A stretch of DNA of 64,000 nucleotides from Ophiura sarsii (Eukaryota > Echinodermata > Ophiuroidea > Amphilepidida > Ophiuridae). Shown here piece by piece: positions 11,268 to 22,100 of the stretch. Location of the stretch: contig CM069452.1 in the NCBI GenBank assembly GCA_035610835.1, positions 9,691,109 to 9,755,108 on the forward strand. Direction: 5' to 3'. The notes below the pieces were generated by a model, which was given only the letters and a program-made list of their open reading frames with translations, had not been told where the DNA came from and searched no databases. The position numbers and the translations under genes are program-made. Every line of letters begins with the position of its first letter. Positions within the stretch are counted from its first letter, which is position 1.

Positions 11268-11611
11268 TTACCCATAAGTTACGTCAAAACAGTCCAAATT
11301 ATTCAAAGAGTCGGGATAGGTTTCACAGTTCCTTGTGTTATAAGGCAATGCAGACGATGAAAGATCACAATGGGAAACTCTCTCGCACAGGGCACGGCAA
11401 GGTAAAATTGGTCCGTCATCCGTACACTTTCTTTGCAAAACAGCGCATATAAATACACCGGCATCTTCATGGCAATTATTGGCCATAGAAAGAATGGCAC
11501 CCCAGTCCATGGTATTGCCAGTATATTGGTCTGCATTAACGGTAGCCGAGTTTGAAATGTTGTAAGGCACTATATCGGCACACTCTGATATCAGTATAAC
11601 GCTGCCACATT
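11268..11611 (-). CDS. Mosaic gene: frizzled-type CRD, second copy (possibly last exon)
   Basis: Translation from the phase-1 acceptor (CAG at 11,612-11,614) gives a complete frizzled-type cysteine-rich domain with ten cysteines. It begins CGSVILISECADIVPYN, continues through ICAVLQRKCTDD and PCRALCERVSHC, and ends NNLDCFDVTYG before a stop at 11,268. The order and spacing match Fz CRDs of frizzleds, sFRPs and corin. In Fz proteins the fold binds Wnt or other lipid-modified ligands; here the ligand is unknown. Unlike the first CRD of this gene, it is not split by an intron. The exon may end at the stop, or splice at GTAACT (exon end 11,283) or GTAATT (11,272) to exons not recognised. There are no membrane segments, so the product may be secreted if this is the end. 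Confidence 0.75.
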
Positions 11612-12710
11612 CTGACAATATCAAATAGATACAAACGTTAGAAATTGGATTAGTTGCTCATTTTATATCATAGATATTGCTGCGTTTATGGCATCATATT
11701 GTTGACATTTGGGACACCTGTTAGTTTCGAGACAGAAACAACAAAGCTGATAGGCGACAAATCATGGGCCTAGCCGCCTAGTACAAGACAGGTAACATGT
11801 ATTTTGACCTAGATTTTACTTTAGTTGAATCCTGCAAATATACTTGCAATTGCCCAAAGTATAGCAACAGAGGGCGTTTGATATGAACGTACAGCAGCAG
11901 CAGACGACGACGGTGGACGTGTTTTGCCGCCGTACATTTTACCATCGTTAATTTGATTTGAATCACCATTGGGTATCAACGTAAATTCTGATTATATTAT
12001 ACCAAAACAAATCATATTTGAACCAAATTATTTCATCGTTGTTATCGGAATATCCCTTTTTTAAACCCGCCATTAACCGTTTTCCGCATTCGGTTGGAAA
12101 CGTTAACCTCGCAGGCATGCGCATAATTTCCCCGGGCATAATTTAGCAAAGAATTCATGAATGAAATTATGTTCGGCACGTCTCTGTGCAGCTATAAACA
12201 GATGATGACAGACACAATCTGTCCAAATCTGGATTCTATGTTTGATATGTCTCGAAAATCCGGCAAATTATAATGAAGTATATTTTGTCTTAAAATTCCA
12301 GTCCAGTGTATGTAATATTTTCATATACTTTCAATTACGATAAATTTGACTTGTGCGCATTGCCAACCTGTTGTTGTCATCATATCCCGTTGCCAAATTG
12401 ATTGAAAAGCAATCTGGCCGCTGTCGACCGTGACTCAGCAATCAGATAACAATGGCAAAGACTTCGCAGTTTTGCATCTAATGCCACAAACCCATTTTGG
12501 CAACGTGGCAACATTTGAACGAGCCTATTGTTGTTTCAAAATACGCAAATAAACGTATGGACGAGTACTTATCCTTATCATAGAAAGTTGGGTTTTCCAC
12601 GGTCTTAGGATGTAGCCTAGGCCTATATTAACATAGTATGTCATATATCGGATTAAAGGAAATCCAATACAAAAACACAGAAAATGAGAAACAACATTGA
12701 GAAAACTTAC

Positions 12711-12758
12711 GACTTATATTAGGCACATCCGGGACGTCTACCATGCCGGTGTTTTCAT
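12711..12758 (-). CDS. Mosaic gene: short acidic linker exon
   Basis: This 48-bp phase 1-1 exon has acceptor CATAG (12,759-12,763) and donor GTAAGT (12,705-12,710). It encodes an acidic linker beginning DENTGMVDVPDV with no cysteine. It sits between an EGF exon (13.5 kb) and a frizzled exon (11.6 kb), the same position held by the 96-bp linker exon at 20.9 kb in the first module set. That placement and the matching phases are the main support, since a peptide this short is not diagnostic. Confidence 0.55.
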
Positions 12759-13406
12759 CTATGAAAAGGGTACACAATTAAATGGTTATGCTAGATTTCG
12801 AAGGTTATCATCATCTTTTGATCAACGCAGATCATTCATCTCTTTGACTGAAAGATGGAGCCCCACCATGACCAGTTCTTCACGGATAAACTATATACCT
12901 CTAATTTATACACCTGTTCATCTGATGACAGACAGAACAGAGTTAACATGGGGGAGATTCCAACCTTGGAATTCATTTAGGAAACTGGCTGTCCAAAGCG
13001 GGGTTCCCCTTAATAATTTGGACAATTGGGGAAGGCGCCAATAGTTGAAAACAAGCTATTAAGAGATTAAGAGAGTTAAAGGATAATGTTACGTTGCATC
13101 TCATTGTATAGGTGAAAATAAAATACTAGTCAATGGTGTTCTTGTATGAGATGCACAATATTACTTTATTACAAAATAATATAACTCTGACCTTTTTCAC
13201 GGATCTCCACCATTTTATTTTGTAGTAAAATAATTGTGCATCTCTTACATAATTAAGAAAATGTTGGTATTTAGGCATGCAATTCAATCCGGGTTTCGAA
13301 TCGAGTTTATTTTACAGACGTGGTAGCTACAATGTTTTCTCCGCAACAAAATTAAAAACCGTTGTCCAAAGTTGACTTTAAAGTAATTTCCTTGCGAAAT
13401 ACCTAC

Positions 13407-13547
13407 CAACATTCTCGCAATGTTTCCCGAAGAAACCGCTCTGGCACTTGCAAATATATATCAAGGGTGTTCCTGGAATAGCGGGTGGCTCCGGTTGACA
13501 CTCTCCACCATTCCGACAAGGACTTGAAAGGCAAGGGTCAATGTCTC
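13407..13547 (-). CDS. Mosaic gene: EGF-like domain exon
   Basis: A 141-bp phase 1-1 exon with acceptor TTTCCAG and donor GTAGGT. It encodes a full EGF-like domain: DIDPCLSSPCRNGGECQ, then an insertion rich in Pro, then ICKCQSGFFGKHCENV. Six cysteines occur in the C-C-C-C-x-C-C EGF order, including the NGG and GxxGxxC motifs. EGF modules usually act in extracellular protein-protein contacts. There is no DxNEC calcium-binding consensus. One exon per domain with phase-1 borders is the classic exon-shuffling pattern. Confidence 0.9.
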
Positions 13548-13650
13548 CTGGAAACACAAAAGAAATACCCTAGTTTATTAAAAGATTCATCACTGTACAA
13601 ACATGTGTGGATCTACTTGTAGTCAAGATGTTTTTATCCAAAGCACATCA

Positions 13651-14045
13651 AAGAAGATTTCTCGTGTAGTCCAGCATTAGCACCACTACGATACCAACAG
13701 GAATTTCCACCCAAACAAACAGGGCAAAATATGTGTTCAAGTAATTAACAGATGGAGATCGTCTGACTTTCACCTTCATAATACATGGTACAGATAGGCA
13801 TCTTGGCCACAGATATGAAAAGAAGTTGAAACTCAACTAAAAAGAATACAAGAGAGGACTGAATTGAACTCACGTCAATTGTGCTACTTGCAAAAGGATT
13901 TCCTTAAAGACCGTCGTTTAACAACAATGTAAGCCTTTCATTGCAATGTAATGTCAATGGGAACTAGTGTACACTGATGACAGAAATCAGTGGTCATGTG
14001 ACGAAAGTGAAACATGCTGGTGTTGCTCAAGAAATATTCTTTGAA
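13651..14045. repeat. Intronic block duplicated at 22.6-23.4 kb
   Basis: About 395 bp between two EGF exons matches 22,605-23,400 in the same orientation, apart from a 382-bp MITE inserted in the distant copy. Landmarks include ATGGAGATCGTCTGACTTTC (13,753) and ACATGCTGGTGTTG (14,011). Conserved intron sequence shows that genomic segments of this gene, not only exons, were duplicated. The minus-strand frames here (13,648-13,836 and 22,526-22,792) give similar peptides because of this homology. Neither looks like a real exon. Confidence 0.8.
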
Positions 14046-14577
14046 AGCACATATTGGTACACTTGATTACAGAACCAAGGTGTAGCAGCTATGTACAGCA
14101 GACTGTCCACTCCGCTTCTTCGTTCTTCTACTTTAGACTAAGAAAAGATTGCTGTTACTACTAGCGCAGTGATTCTGTTATATAACTCAGTTTATTCTTG
14201 ACAAACTATTATTAACATTTTCAAGTTGAAGTGCTACAGCTTTTGTGCAGTTTCCTTGCACAATTAGCAAGGAATGCAATTTAAAAGTTTTCTACAGTGT
14301 TATTTCTGGTTTCAACGCAGCTAATCCGTTACATGAATAACCTCCATTCCTTGAGTACGTACAGCTAGCAATAGCACCACTTAGCAGATCACCCCATATT
14401 TGCAAGCTGAACACTGGAACAATTAGTGCCTATTATAGGTATCGTTAGAAAGATGAATGCATCAGCTGCTCATTCATATGTAACATAATATAACTTATCT
14501 ACGAAACATCCGTTATGTACACGTAGGTGATTGGAAATGTCTAATTTTAATTTATAACATTTTATGTAAATTCTTAC

Positions 14578-14691
14578 TTGTTTCACACCTCTCCCCGATG
14601 AATCCTTCCTGGCAACGACACATTGTTTTGTTCATAATTACAAGACACGATCCATTGTTTAGGCACAAGTCCGGTGTACAACTCAATGGAC
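14578..14691 (-). CDS. Mosaic gene: EGF-like domain exon
   Basis: A 114-bp phase 1-1 exon with acceptor TTTTAG (14,692-14,697) and donor GTAAGA (14,572-14,577). It encodes a compact EGF domain: GPLSCTPDLCLNNGSCL, then NKTMCRCQEGFIGERCET. It has six cysteines in EGF order with NNGSC and GFIGERC signatures. NGS and NKT are potential N-glycosylation sequons. It lies directly after the split frizzled domain (15.3 kb) and before the EGF at 13.5 kb in transcript order. Confidence 0.88.
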
Positions 14692-15262
14692 CTAAAATAT
14701 ATAAAACATATCGACAAAAACTATACCTCCATAACTGGCATTATTTGACTTCTGCAATCAAGATGAAGAAAACACTGCTTATCAAAAAAGTTAAGTGTGT
14801 AGTTAACATGGTTAATGCATGATCCCTGTTAGACTATCTGACGTTTTGTTCAAACTTCATTTTGAGATTGAAACGTCAGACCTGAATAAAATAATTTAAA
14901 CAAATATAAACATTGGAAGTTTTCAGAGGTTCAAAGCGCTTTAACAAAAAGAAGAAAAACCCAAAGAATACATGTAAAATGGTTTCAAATGGTTTGATGT
15001 AACTTGATTGGTCCAAGTATTCGTAAGAAGTGTAGTTCTTATTGTTACGATACTCTCTTAAATCAAAAGATTGAAAAGTCAAACTTTAAGATTTCGCTGG
15101 GGAAGGATCTTAAAAGACTGCGCTGACGGAAGGAACTTTTCAATGTTCTAAGATCCTTCACTCAGCACAATCTGAAAGAATGACTTTTCAATAGTTTGAT
15201 TTAAGAGAGTATGTACCGAGAGTATGTTCAACAGTCGCGACTTTGCGCTCTAATGTACTTAC

Positions 15263-15374
15263 CAATAGTACTGGGTGGACGGTAGCAAATAGAGCTATCC
15301 GCAGATTCCGGCAAAGGATCACATATATCGAATATGCGAATCGGCCCTCCACTATCAAGACATTTTTCGTCTAT
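15263..15374 (-). CDS. Mosaic gene: C-terminal part of first frizzled CRD
   Basis: This 112-bp exon is phase 0 in (acceptor AAACAG, 15,375-15,380) and phase 1 out (donor GTAAGT, 15,257-15,262). It encodes IDEKCLDSGGPIRIFDICD, then PLPESADSSICYRPPST. These are the last three cysteines of a frizzled CRD. Joined to the 17.7-18.0 kb exon at a phase-0 border it reads PCRSLCLE-IDEKC, matching the usual CRD pattern. The intron between the halves is 2.4 kb and contains the LTR-like direct-repeat pair. Confidence 0.8.
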
Positions 15375-15593
15375 CTGTTTAATATAATATTTAGGAATGA
15401 ATTTGTGAAATTTCTAAGTTAAGATTATTAGTGTTCATGTGACCACGTGATCAAACTGCGATATTGTCTCTTTCTTACGCACTCAATTATATAGTAGACT
15501 GAACAAATCAATTAGCGTAATATGAACCGATTTATTCTTCTCCGCAAGCAAATGACTGAATTTAGATGTGGGTTCTATTAGACTTCTATTCGA

Positions 15594-15635
15594 CATGGAT
15601 GTATACCGTAGTCTATACCGTAGTCTATACCGAAA
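15594..15635. repeat. 12-bp tandem repeat
   Basis: Three consecutive copies of a TATACCGTAGTC unit, the last imperfect. It lies in the intron between the two frizzled half-exons. Confidence 0.8.
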
Positions 15636-15832
15636 AAGTCTATTGCACTTCCTCTGGAAAGTGACGCAACGTTACAGGCACAACATGCGCATTTATGTAC
15701 TGCAATCGGTGAATGATGCAGTAACGCCACTGTCTCTGTCAAGTGAAATAGATTATAGACTGTCGTTCTGTTATGAGTCTTGCCTGTCTCAGAAACGTTA
15801 CCTGAGACTCTTCTGTCCAGTTTGAACTTACA

Positions 15833-17158
15833 TGGCACAAACCACGCACCATGATCGAGGTCATCGATTCTCACTTAAACGGCCGAAAAAGTCGACATAT
15901 CTAAAAAAAGTACTTCTCCCATTTCCTTTGTAAATTGTTGTCTATAAGGATTTATGTCAATAAAAACCAACGGGAGAAAAGTCAATACACCTAATGACCC
16001 AGCTCATGGTGCAGCGAATCCGGCATGATTCGAGATACAACAGGCAATATTTTCATTGTAAACTAAATTGTCAAAGTATACCTCAAGGATAACAGAACCA
16101 AGACTAGGCATGTTTGTACTTCTCTCAATGCATTTCTCATAGTGATTCTAAATAGGGTATTGAAAGTCAATGTATTTTTTAAACATTTTGTGAACTGTGG
16201 GATAGTGGTTTTTAGGATCAAGATGGGTGTAATAAGACATGAAATATAATTAGATTCCAGTCAATTTGACATTCAGCAAAAGTAGGACTAATTGGAGGAT
16301 AATAATTATATATATAACTTGTATTTTTTTTTAAAGAAAAGATTTGCATATAGCCTGCTCCAAAAAGTTACTTTGAAAAAAGAAAATGTGTAATTAATGA
16401 TTTTCTTTTCGAGATATCGACGATTATGTAATTTTTTCTCCATAGACCTGTGTATAAATGCTCATTTTCTCCACCCCACTGTCTTTAATGCAAGACCCTG
16501 CGACATTAAGACTTCTCGGACACGTGCCATAGACGTAAATGATTACTTTTAACGATTTAAAGTGTATCATGTTTATTTATCGAAATAGCAGAAATACGAG
16601 GGTTTAACTTTCGCTAGTAGGAACAAAATTCGGAGAAAAACGGGTTTTTTTAAATATCAAAAATATAATTTTAAACGAATACGCTTAATGAGGAAAATAA
16701 AAAGATTTGAATACAAGTTTTGCCTACTCCCCCCCCCCCCCTCCGAACGGCGTGGAGTCTAACATGATTTAAATAGTATTTAAAAAGACATTTTTGATTC
16801 TAAGACACGTGGAGTTGACACTAATAATCTTTACCAACTATTTAAGGTTGAATTAAGTTCTGCATACTTCCGCCCCCCCCCCCCTTCTCCGTACGGCACG
16901 GGGTCTAAAATGCTCTAAAATGTAATACAAATTCATCTCCGATTCTAAGACATGTCCCCCGGTCATGGCACAAGCCACGCACCATGATCGAGGTCATCGA
17001 TTCTCACTTAAACGGCCGAAAAATTCGACATATCTCAAAAAAGTACTCCTCCCATTTCTTTTGTAAATTGTTGTCTATAAGTATTTATGTCAATAAAAAC
17101 CAACGGGAAAAAAGTCAATACACCTAATGACCCAGCTCATGGTGCAGCGAATCCGGCA
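15833..17158. mobile_element. LTR-like direct-repeat pair (TRIM-like, non-coding)
   Basis: Two direct repeats of 193 bp, 15,833-16,025 and 16,966-17,158, about 95% identical, both start TGGCAC and end CCGGCA, giving the TG...CA shape of LTRs. They enclose about 940 bp without coding sequence. TACA occurs just outside both ends, compatible with a short target duplication. No clear primer-binding site or polypurine tract was found. Alternatives are a segmental duplication or an unrelated tandem element. Inside, a C-run segment occurs twice about 150 bp apart (16,715-16,815 and 16,865-16,960). Confidence 0.5.
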
Positions 17159-17729
17159 TGTACAACAAATTGTATTAAAGTAGAATAATAATTCCATATA
17201 ACATAATGCTAATTTGAAGTCAAAAGACGTTATATTGAGACGTGATTAAAGAGATTCATACCATCTGTTCTTAAGGTCATTTGGCTCGGAAAGTGTATAT
17301 AGAATATATGAACTGATCGAAGATGATAAATGTTTCAAATCCTGGTGTGGTAAAGATGGGATCTCTGATTAACCTGCTTTGCATCTCTTGGGTTACCATG
17401 GTTACGCGGGCAGCATGAATGATGTGTTGCAAAACTCAAAACGTCTGCAGATCATTGATCCTCTTAATTCCATATGGCGAATCAGACAAATATTGTGATT
17501 AGTACATATAGGACATGAAAGTGGTAAACTTGGAGTAGCGTTTTAAATGCAAGGGAATGGTAAAGCTGGATATATTGTATTATAAAGTGTTGAATTAGAA
17601 GTTGTACACAACTGTTATGAGAGGAATCAGAGGATGATAATGTCACGTAATGTTCTCTCCAGTAGCACTGCCTTGTACCAAACAGAGACCCGCTTAGGTG
17701 ACAGGCTAAAGAATATAGCAACATCTTAC

Positions 17730-17995
17730 CTCGAGACACAGTGATCTGCACGGAATATATGTTTCTAAGAACGCCATAAATAAATTGGAAGTATCATCTG
17801 TACACTTCGTATGGAGCAAAGAACACAGCACTCTGGTAGCATCTGGATGACACTGATCGTTGATATACATTGAGAGTATGTCATATTGATTCCGGATATC
17901 AGCCACTGTATTTCCAAGACCATGTGGATTTGGAGTTGTACTCATATTGAAGGGAAGAAGGGCAAGGCACTCGGCTATTTCAACTGGCTTGCACT
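17730..17995 (-). CDS. Mosaic gene: N-terminal part of first frizzled CRD
   Basis: A 266-bp exon, phase 1 in (acceptor TCGGTAG, 17,996-18,002) and phase 0 out (donor GTAAGA, 17,724-17,729). It encodes ECKPVEIAECLALLPFN, then DILSMYINDQCHPDATRVLC, LLHTKCTDD and IPCRSLCLE. That is seven of the ten CRD cysteines, with the hydrophobic-PFN motif after the second cysteine typical of frizzled CRDs. The remaining three are in the 15.3-kb exon. A Tc1-type MITE ends only 20 bp upstream of the acceptor, so the branch point probably lies in or at the edge of that transposon. Confidence 0.85.
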
Positions 17996-18015
17996 CTACC
18001 GAGAAATGATATATA

Positions 18016-18246
18016 CACTGAGCCAAAAAAGAAACTTATAAAAAAAAGAAACTTATAAAATTTTAACAGATCACCAAATAAAATTCTGTACATGAAAATG
18101 TACCAAATTTGGATACAATATTACTGCAATGTATTGCTTCAAATGGCAGTCAATAACCAATTGTTTGCTTCAATGACACAAGAGAAATGCGCACTGACCC
18201 TATGGTGATCTGATAAAATTGTATAAGTTTCTTTTTTGGCTCAGTG
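18016..18246. mobile_element. Tc1/mariner-type MITE at a splice acceptor
   Basis: It starts CACTGAGCCAAAAAAGAAAC and ends with the inverse, GTTTCTTTTTTGGCTCAGTG, with TA dinucleotides on both sides (18,014-15 and 18,247-48). It is 231 bp. TA duplication and this style of terminus fit Tc1/mariner derivatives. AAAAAGAAACTTATA is repeated at the left end. It is inserted just upstream (in transcript sense) of the frizzled exon ending at 17,995. Confidence 0.85.
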
Positions 18247-18582
18247 TATGTACGTATACGGTATTATAGTTAAATAAGAACTCCGAGTATAGACATATAT
18301 TGCGCCGATGTGGCGCCGGCGACACACTTGCACTGGCATAACATTATCATGATTTATCATGTTTATGGTGACACTGACACGTACGTCCGTCAGTCATGGA
18401 TCTGGAGCGACATTGAGGCAACGATCCGTCCATGGGGCGACGCTGTGGGGACACGCCAGTCATGGTCCGTTCGTACTCCCGTCGTTGCGATTCGACCGTT
18501 ATCGACGCGCGTTAGTTGAAGCAATGTCAACGTCAGCCGACGCGCAACGACGACAGTATGAATATGATGAACGAGCTTTAAT

Positions 18583-18895
18583 ACGGCGATGCTGCGGCGA
18601 CACGCCGGTCATACGGCGACGCTGTGGCAACACGCCCGTCATACGGCGACGCTGTGGCAACACGCAGGTCGTACGGCGACGCTGTGGCAACACGCCCGTC
18701 ATACGGCGAAGCTGTGGCAACACGCCGGTCGTACGGCGACGCTGTGGCAACACGCCGGTCGTACGGCGACGCTGTGGCAACACGCCCGTCATACGGCGAC
18801 GCTGTGGCAACACGCCGGTCGTACGGCGACGCTGTGGCAACACGCCCGTCATACGGCGACGCTGTGGCAACACGCCGGTCGTACGGCGACGCCTC
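18583..18895. repeat. 30-bp minisatellite, about ten units
   Basis: Units of the type ACGGCGACGCTGTGGCAACA plus CGCC(G/C)GTC(G/A)T repeat from about 18,583 to 18,895. Since 30 is a multiple of three and the unit lacks stops, frames are open on both strands (18,359-18,949 +, 18,499-18,897 -, 18,589-19,056 +). Two unit types (CCCGTCAT and CCGGTCGT) alternate in places. It is GC-rich inside an AT-rich intron. Confidence 0.9.
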
Positions 18896-19134
18896 AACTC
18901 TGCGACGATGTCGGTCGATGTTGGGCGATGCGCAACGACAGGAGTATGAACGGATCTTTACGCGTTGAAATCTATTTGCTTACTAGTAATTGGCTCGATT
19001 TCAGGGTGATACCCCGGGTGATACGTTTATACGATGCAATAATATACAATAAATAGGGAGTTGGCAGAGTGCAGTTATAATCGCAGCCACTGTGTACCGT
19101 GCGATATCAGTGACTTATGCTGCAATTAAAGGCA

Positions 19135-19600
19135 CTATTGTGACGTGGTTTTAGGGAAAATACTCGCATGGCGGAGAGGGGATCAAAACACACAGAATGA
19201 ATATAACGGATATAGCTTCCAAGTTATTTATATATACATTTTATTAATTCAACATAAATAGTTCACTTACTCATATTATAAACGAACACAGCACCCAGCA
19301 TCTAGACTATCCTAAAGAAATGACATGACACGCATCAATCGTGAGCTTCTGTAATTCAGAGCTCACCAGTCCTGTTGTGTGAATAGAAAACTATATGGCC
19401 TAAACTTATGAGGTGTTGTCAGCGTGGCACGAAGACTTGAATTGGTCAGAGATATTGGCGCGTAGACTGAATGGGATTCAGAATACGGAAGTACGGTGTT
19501 GCCATTTCAAGTCAATCATGGCCTGAATTCTAGATATGGAAATATCTAGAATTAATAATAATATTAATAATATCAATATAAATTTAGCGTCACAACAGCA
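19135..19600. repeat. Dispersed repeat, copy 2 (inverse of 8.2-8.6 kb)
   Basis: The ends read TTGTGACG (about 19,138) and CGTCACAA (about 19,592), with GCAC outside both, possibly a 4-bp target duplication. The body is related in reverse orientation to 8,165-8,600. It contains a palindrome around TCTAGATATGGAAATATCTAGA (near 19,530-19,550). Non-coding. Confidence 0.6.
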
Positions 19601-19913
19601 CCTTCATGGAATTGGCCAATGTCTGGGAACGATGGAACGTGATTAAATGACATGACAAGGTCATGGTTTTATGTAAGTGTTAGTGTTTAGTGTTAGTATG
19701 TGCGCGTGCAGACGATCATACATTAAAGGTCATTTTAGATTAGCTGGGTTAAATGTTGTTATAGCACTATACCTACCAACACCCACCTGTATATATGCAT
19801 CTGCAGCACATTCAATATTAGCCTACAACAACGATATTTATGACCGCGATATATTCTTTGGACACATAGATGGTACATTTGTTTCAATATCAACGTATAC
19901 ATGTATTATACTT

Positions 19914-20210
19914 AAGCTCCGTTCACACTATACGTTATTTATTGTGCGTTGCGGTGCGAAACGTTATCGCAATGGAGATAAAAAGTAGTCAACTGCTAAT
20001 TTGCGGCAAGATGCGACGTATACTATAACGTTAACCATGTTAACTCTGGCGTTCTCCTATTCTGTCACACAAGGCGCTGGCTGCCATCGCGTGACCTACG
20101 GTGACCTGCGTTGACCCAGCATGACCCGCGAAATGCCGGTACACTCACGGCGGAAGTAAGACTGCTGCATCGCATCGAACGGAAAATATCGCCTAGTGTG
20201 AACGAACCTT
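19914..20210. mobile_element. MITE with GTTCACACTA termini
   Basis: The left end AAGCTCCGTTCACACTA and right end TAGTGTGAACGAACCTT form an imperfect ~20-bp inverted repeat around about 297 bp. Such ends are frequent in Harbinger-like MITEs, but a clean 3-bp duplication is not visible, so the class is tentative. No coding sequence. Confidence 0.6.
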
Positions 20211-20339
20211 TGCAAGTGCCATACCAACAATTGAATTTTGCTGTTAAATTCGTGAGAAAAAGCGTCACATATGTAAATCGGTTTATTTTTCAATGTGACA
20301 CCAATGTTATTCACACGTCAATAAGAAGTGTGCGCATAT

Positions 20340-20839
20340 GTTAGAGTAATAATGGTGTCATTCCGTTTAAGTCTGCAGACCGGACTATGGCTCCAGGGGA
20401 CCATCACTGCACAGCACTAGGCCTACAACCATTACATGCACAGAACAGACCAAGAAGGAGATATAATGTAGAACTTCGTTTGACAGAACATGTGAATGTT
20501 GCAAATGCAAATAATTATTCTAACAACATTTGTTTCTCTACACGTGAATGTATCAAGCATGTCCCTTGCTAAGAAGTTCAGCATTTTTTTCTGTAACGAC
20601 CACGTACTAAACGTAAACGCGGCGGTTCCCATTATTGTAATAGAAAAGCACAACTTTGAGCCGACCAACGCGCGCATCCAATTGGCTCGATTGTATCTAT
20701 GGCGCCAAGAATATTACCGCCAACACGCTCTTTGGTTAGCTCGCGCATGTAGGATTCGCGCTGAACGTCTCTGTATCAAGCATTCCTATACCTTATAGTT
20801 TTACGTAATACGTCAATCCAATGTATCAAGCAATCTTAC
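20340..20839. other. Intron segment, no exon seen
   Basis: The sequence has no recognisable exon. The 11-mer TGTATCAAGCA occurs three times (near 20,550, 20,773 and 20,822). Open frames on both strands (20,432-20,677 and 20,496-20,798) lack domains and splice support. Confidence 0.4.
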
Positions 20840-20935
20840 CGAACATATGCCCTGGTATTGGAAAGTTGGTCGCAATCGGGGCATCAATCAAACTGGAGTC
20901 GTAGGTGTAATCTGAGCTTATATATGACATAGTTG
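20840..20935 (-). CDS. Mosaic gene: linker exon before first frizzled CRD
   Basis: A 96-bp phase 1-1 exon with acceptor ACACCAG (20,936-20,942) and donor GTAAGA (20,834-20,839). It encodes a cysteine-free linker, TMSYISSDYTYDSSLIDAP then FPIPGHMF. Its place between EGF and frizzled modules matches the 48-bp linker exon at 12.7 kb. Support is the splice-site pair, preserved frame and equivalent position; there is no domain. Confidence 0.6.
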
Positions 20936-21371
20936 CTGGTGTTTTTAGAAATGGAGAAAAATATTAATTAGATGTTAATTAGATCGATGAAAATGAAATT
21001 GATACAGAAATATCAAAGTTTACGAGAGTAGGAAATTAGTGAGTTATCGTTAATATTAAAATGACGTTGTACATATTGCATTAAATAAATTAATATCGTG
21101 AACTTGAAGACTTGCATTGTAACCATGGTAACTGTATTCAGATATTCAACAGAACTGTTTAAAACTGATGTAATCAGGTGCTTCGACGCTAAGGTTCTTA
21201 GTAGAGCCTATGTATCCATAATATCTCAACGATTGTAGCACAAATATGTTTTCAATAGTAATATACCTGAAAGCTTCGGGGGGTAGCCAATGGGACTAGT
21301 GGTTACATGTCTCCTAAGTTCTTCCTTCCAGGTCAAATGCCGATGTGTATGTTTTTCCTAATGCTTCTTAC

Positions 21372-21491
21372 CCATTTCACAATACATTCCGTAGAAATCA
21401 TCTGGACAGGTACAATGTGTTTGCAGTGAGAAAGCAGTACAGTTTCCACCATTCATACACGGGTTAGGAACACAAAGATCTGGAGGATTAT
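21372..21491 (-). CDS. Mosaic gene: EGF-like domain exon
   Basis: A 120-bp phase 1-1 exon with acceptor ATACCAG and donor GTAAGA (21,366-21,371). It encodes DNPPDLCVPNPCMNGGNC, then LQTHCTCPDDFYGMYCEMG: six EGF cysteines with the PCMNGGNC and GxxCxM features of EGF modules. GNC followed by T forms an NCT N-glycosylation sequon. It closely resembles the next upstream EGF (PNPCMHGATC), suggesting the two arose by duplication. Confidence 0.9.
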
Positions 21492-21959
21492 CTGGTATAA
21501 TGATTGCGAAAAAAGGAAGCATTTTATGGCCAAGATACAAACTTTATCTTAGCTTATCGTGCACACACGTTTTGAATTTTCCGATCGCCTTAGTGTGTTT
21601 TAATCACTATAACAAAAATTATGCCAATCGTTATAAGGGAATAACGTAAATGTACTACAACACACGTATTTTCTCCTGTCGTTATTAGTGTGGTGCGGTG
21701 GTGGAAAACATATGTTCAGTGTAAAGCATAGCGCGAGAGTGCATCTATTCCGATCATTACTCTTTGATCATTGTGGATGCTCTAATAAGCATGATAAGTG
21801 AATCTTATGAATTGCTGTCAATAAGAAGTACATATTTTATTCAGTATAGCCTAGCTTTTGTCAGACAGTGCATAGAATGGGGAAAAGGAAAATGGTTGCA
21901 GAAGCTCACAAACAGGAATAAAACATGCGTGACAAATTTTCTAAAATGCAAACACATAC

Positions 21960-22100
21960 CGTGCTCGCAGATTGTTCCATAATATCCCATGGGACATTGA
22001 CAAAAGGCTCCGAGAAAATATACACAGGTAGCCCCATGCATGCAAGGGTTAGGATCACATGGATCGTATTCAGATGAAGAAGAGAATGAAGAAGAAGAAT
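21960..22100 (-). CDS. Mosaic gene: Ser-rich linker plus EGF-like domain
   Basis: A 141-bp phase 1-1 exon with acceptor TTTTCAG (22,101-22,107) and donor GTATGT (21,954-21,959). It starts with a serine stretch, DSSSSFSSSSEYDPC, then DPNPCMHGATCVYFLGAFC, QCPMGYYGTICEHG. Six cysteines fit the EGF pattern. The serine tract would suit O-glycosylation, continuing the mucin-like character of the upstream exons. It is the first EGF found in transcript order, after a long (~7 kb) intron. Confidence 0.88.

Noticed and set aside
13648..13836. Homologous minus-strand frames at 13.7 kb and 22.6 kb as a conserved exon pair
   Set aside because: They are conserved because the intron block is duplicated. 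They lack splice acceptors and cysteines, and the changes do not favour protein preservation.
18359..19056. Long overlapping frames on both strands (up to 196 residues)
   Set aside because: A 30-bp stop-free tandem repeat keeps all these frames open; there is no domain and they lie within an intron of the mosaic gene.
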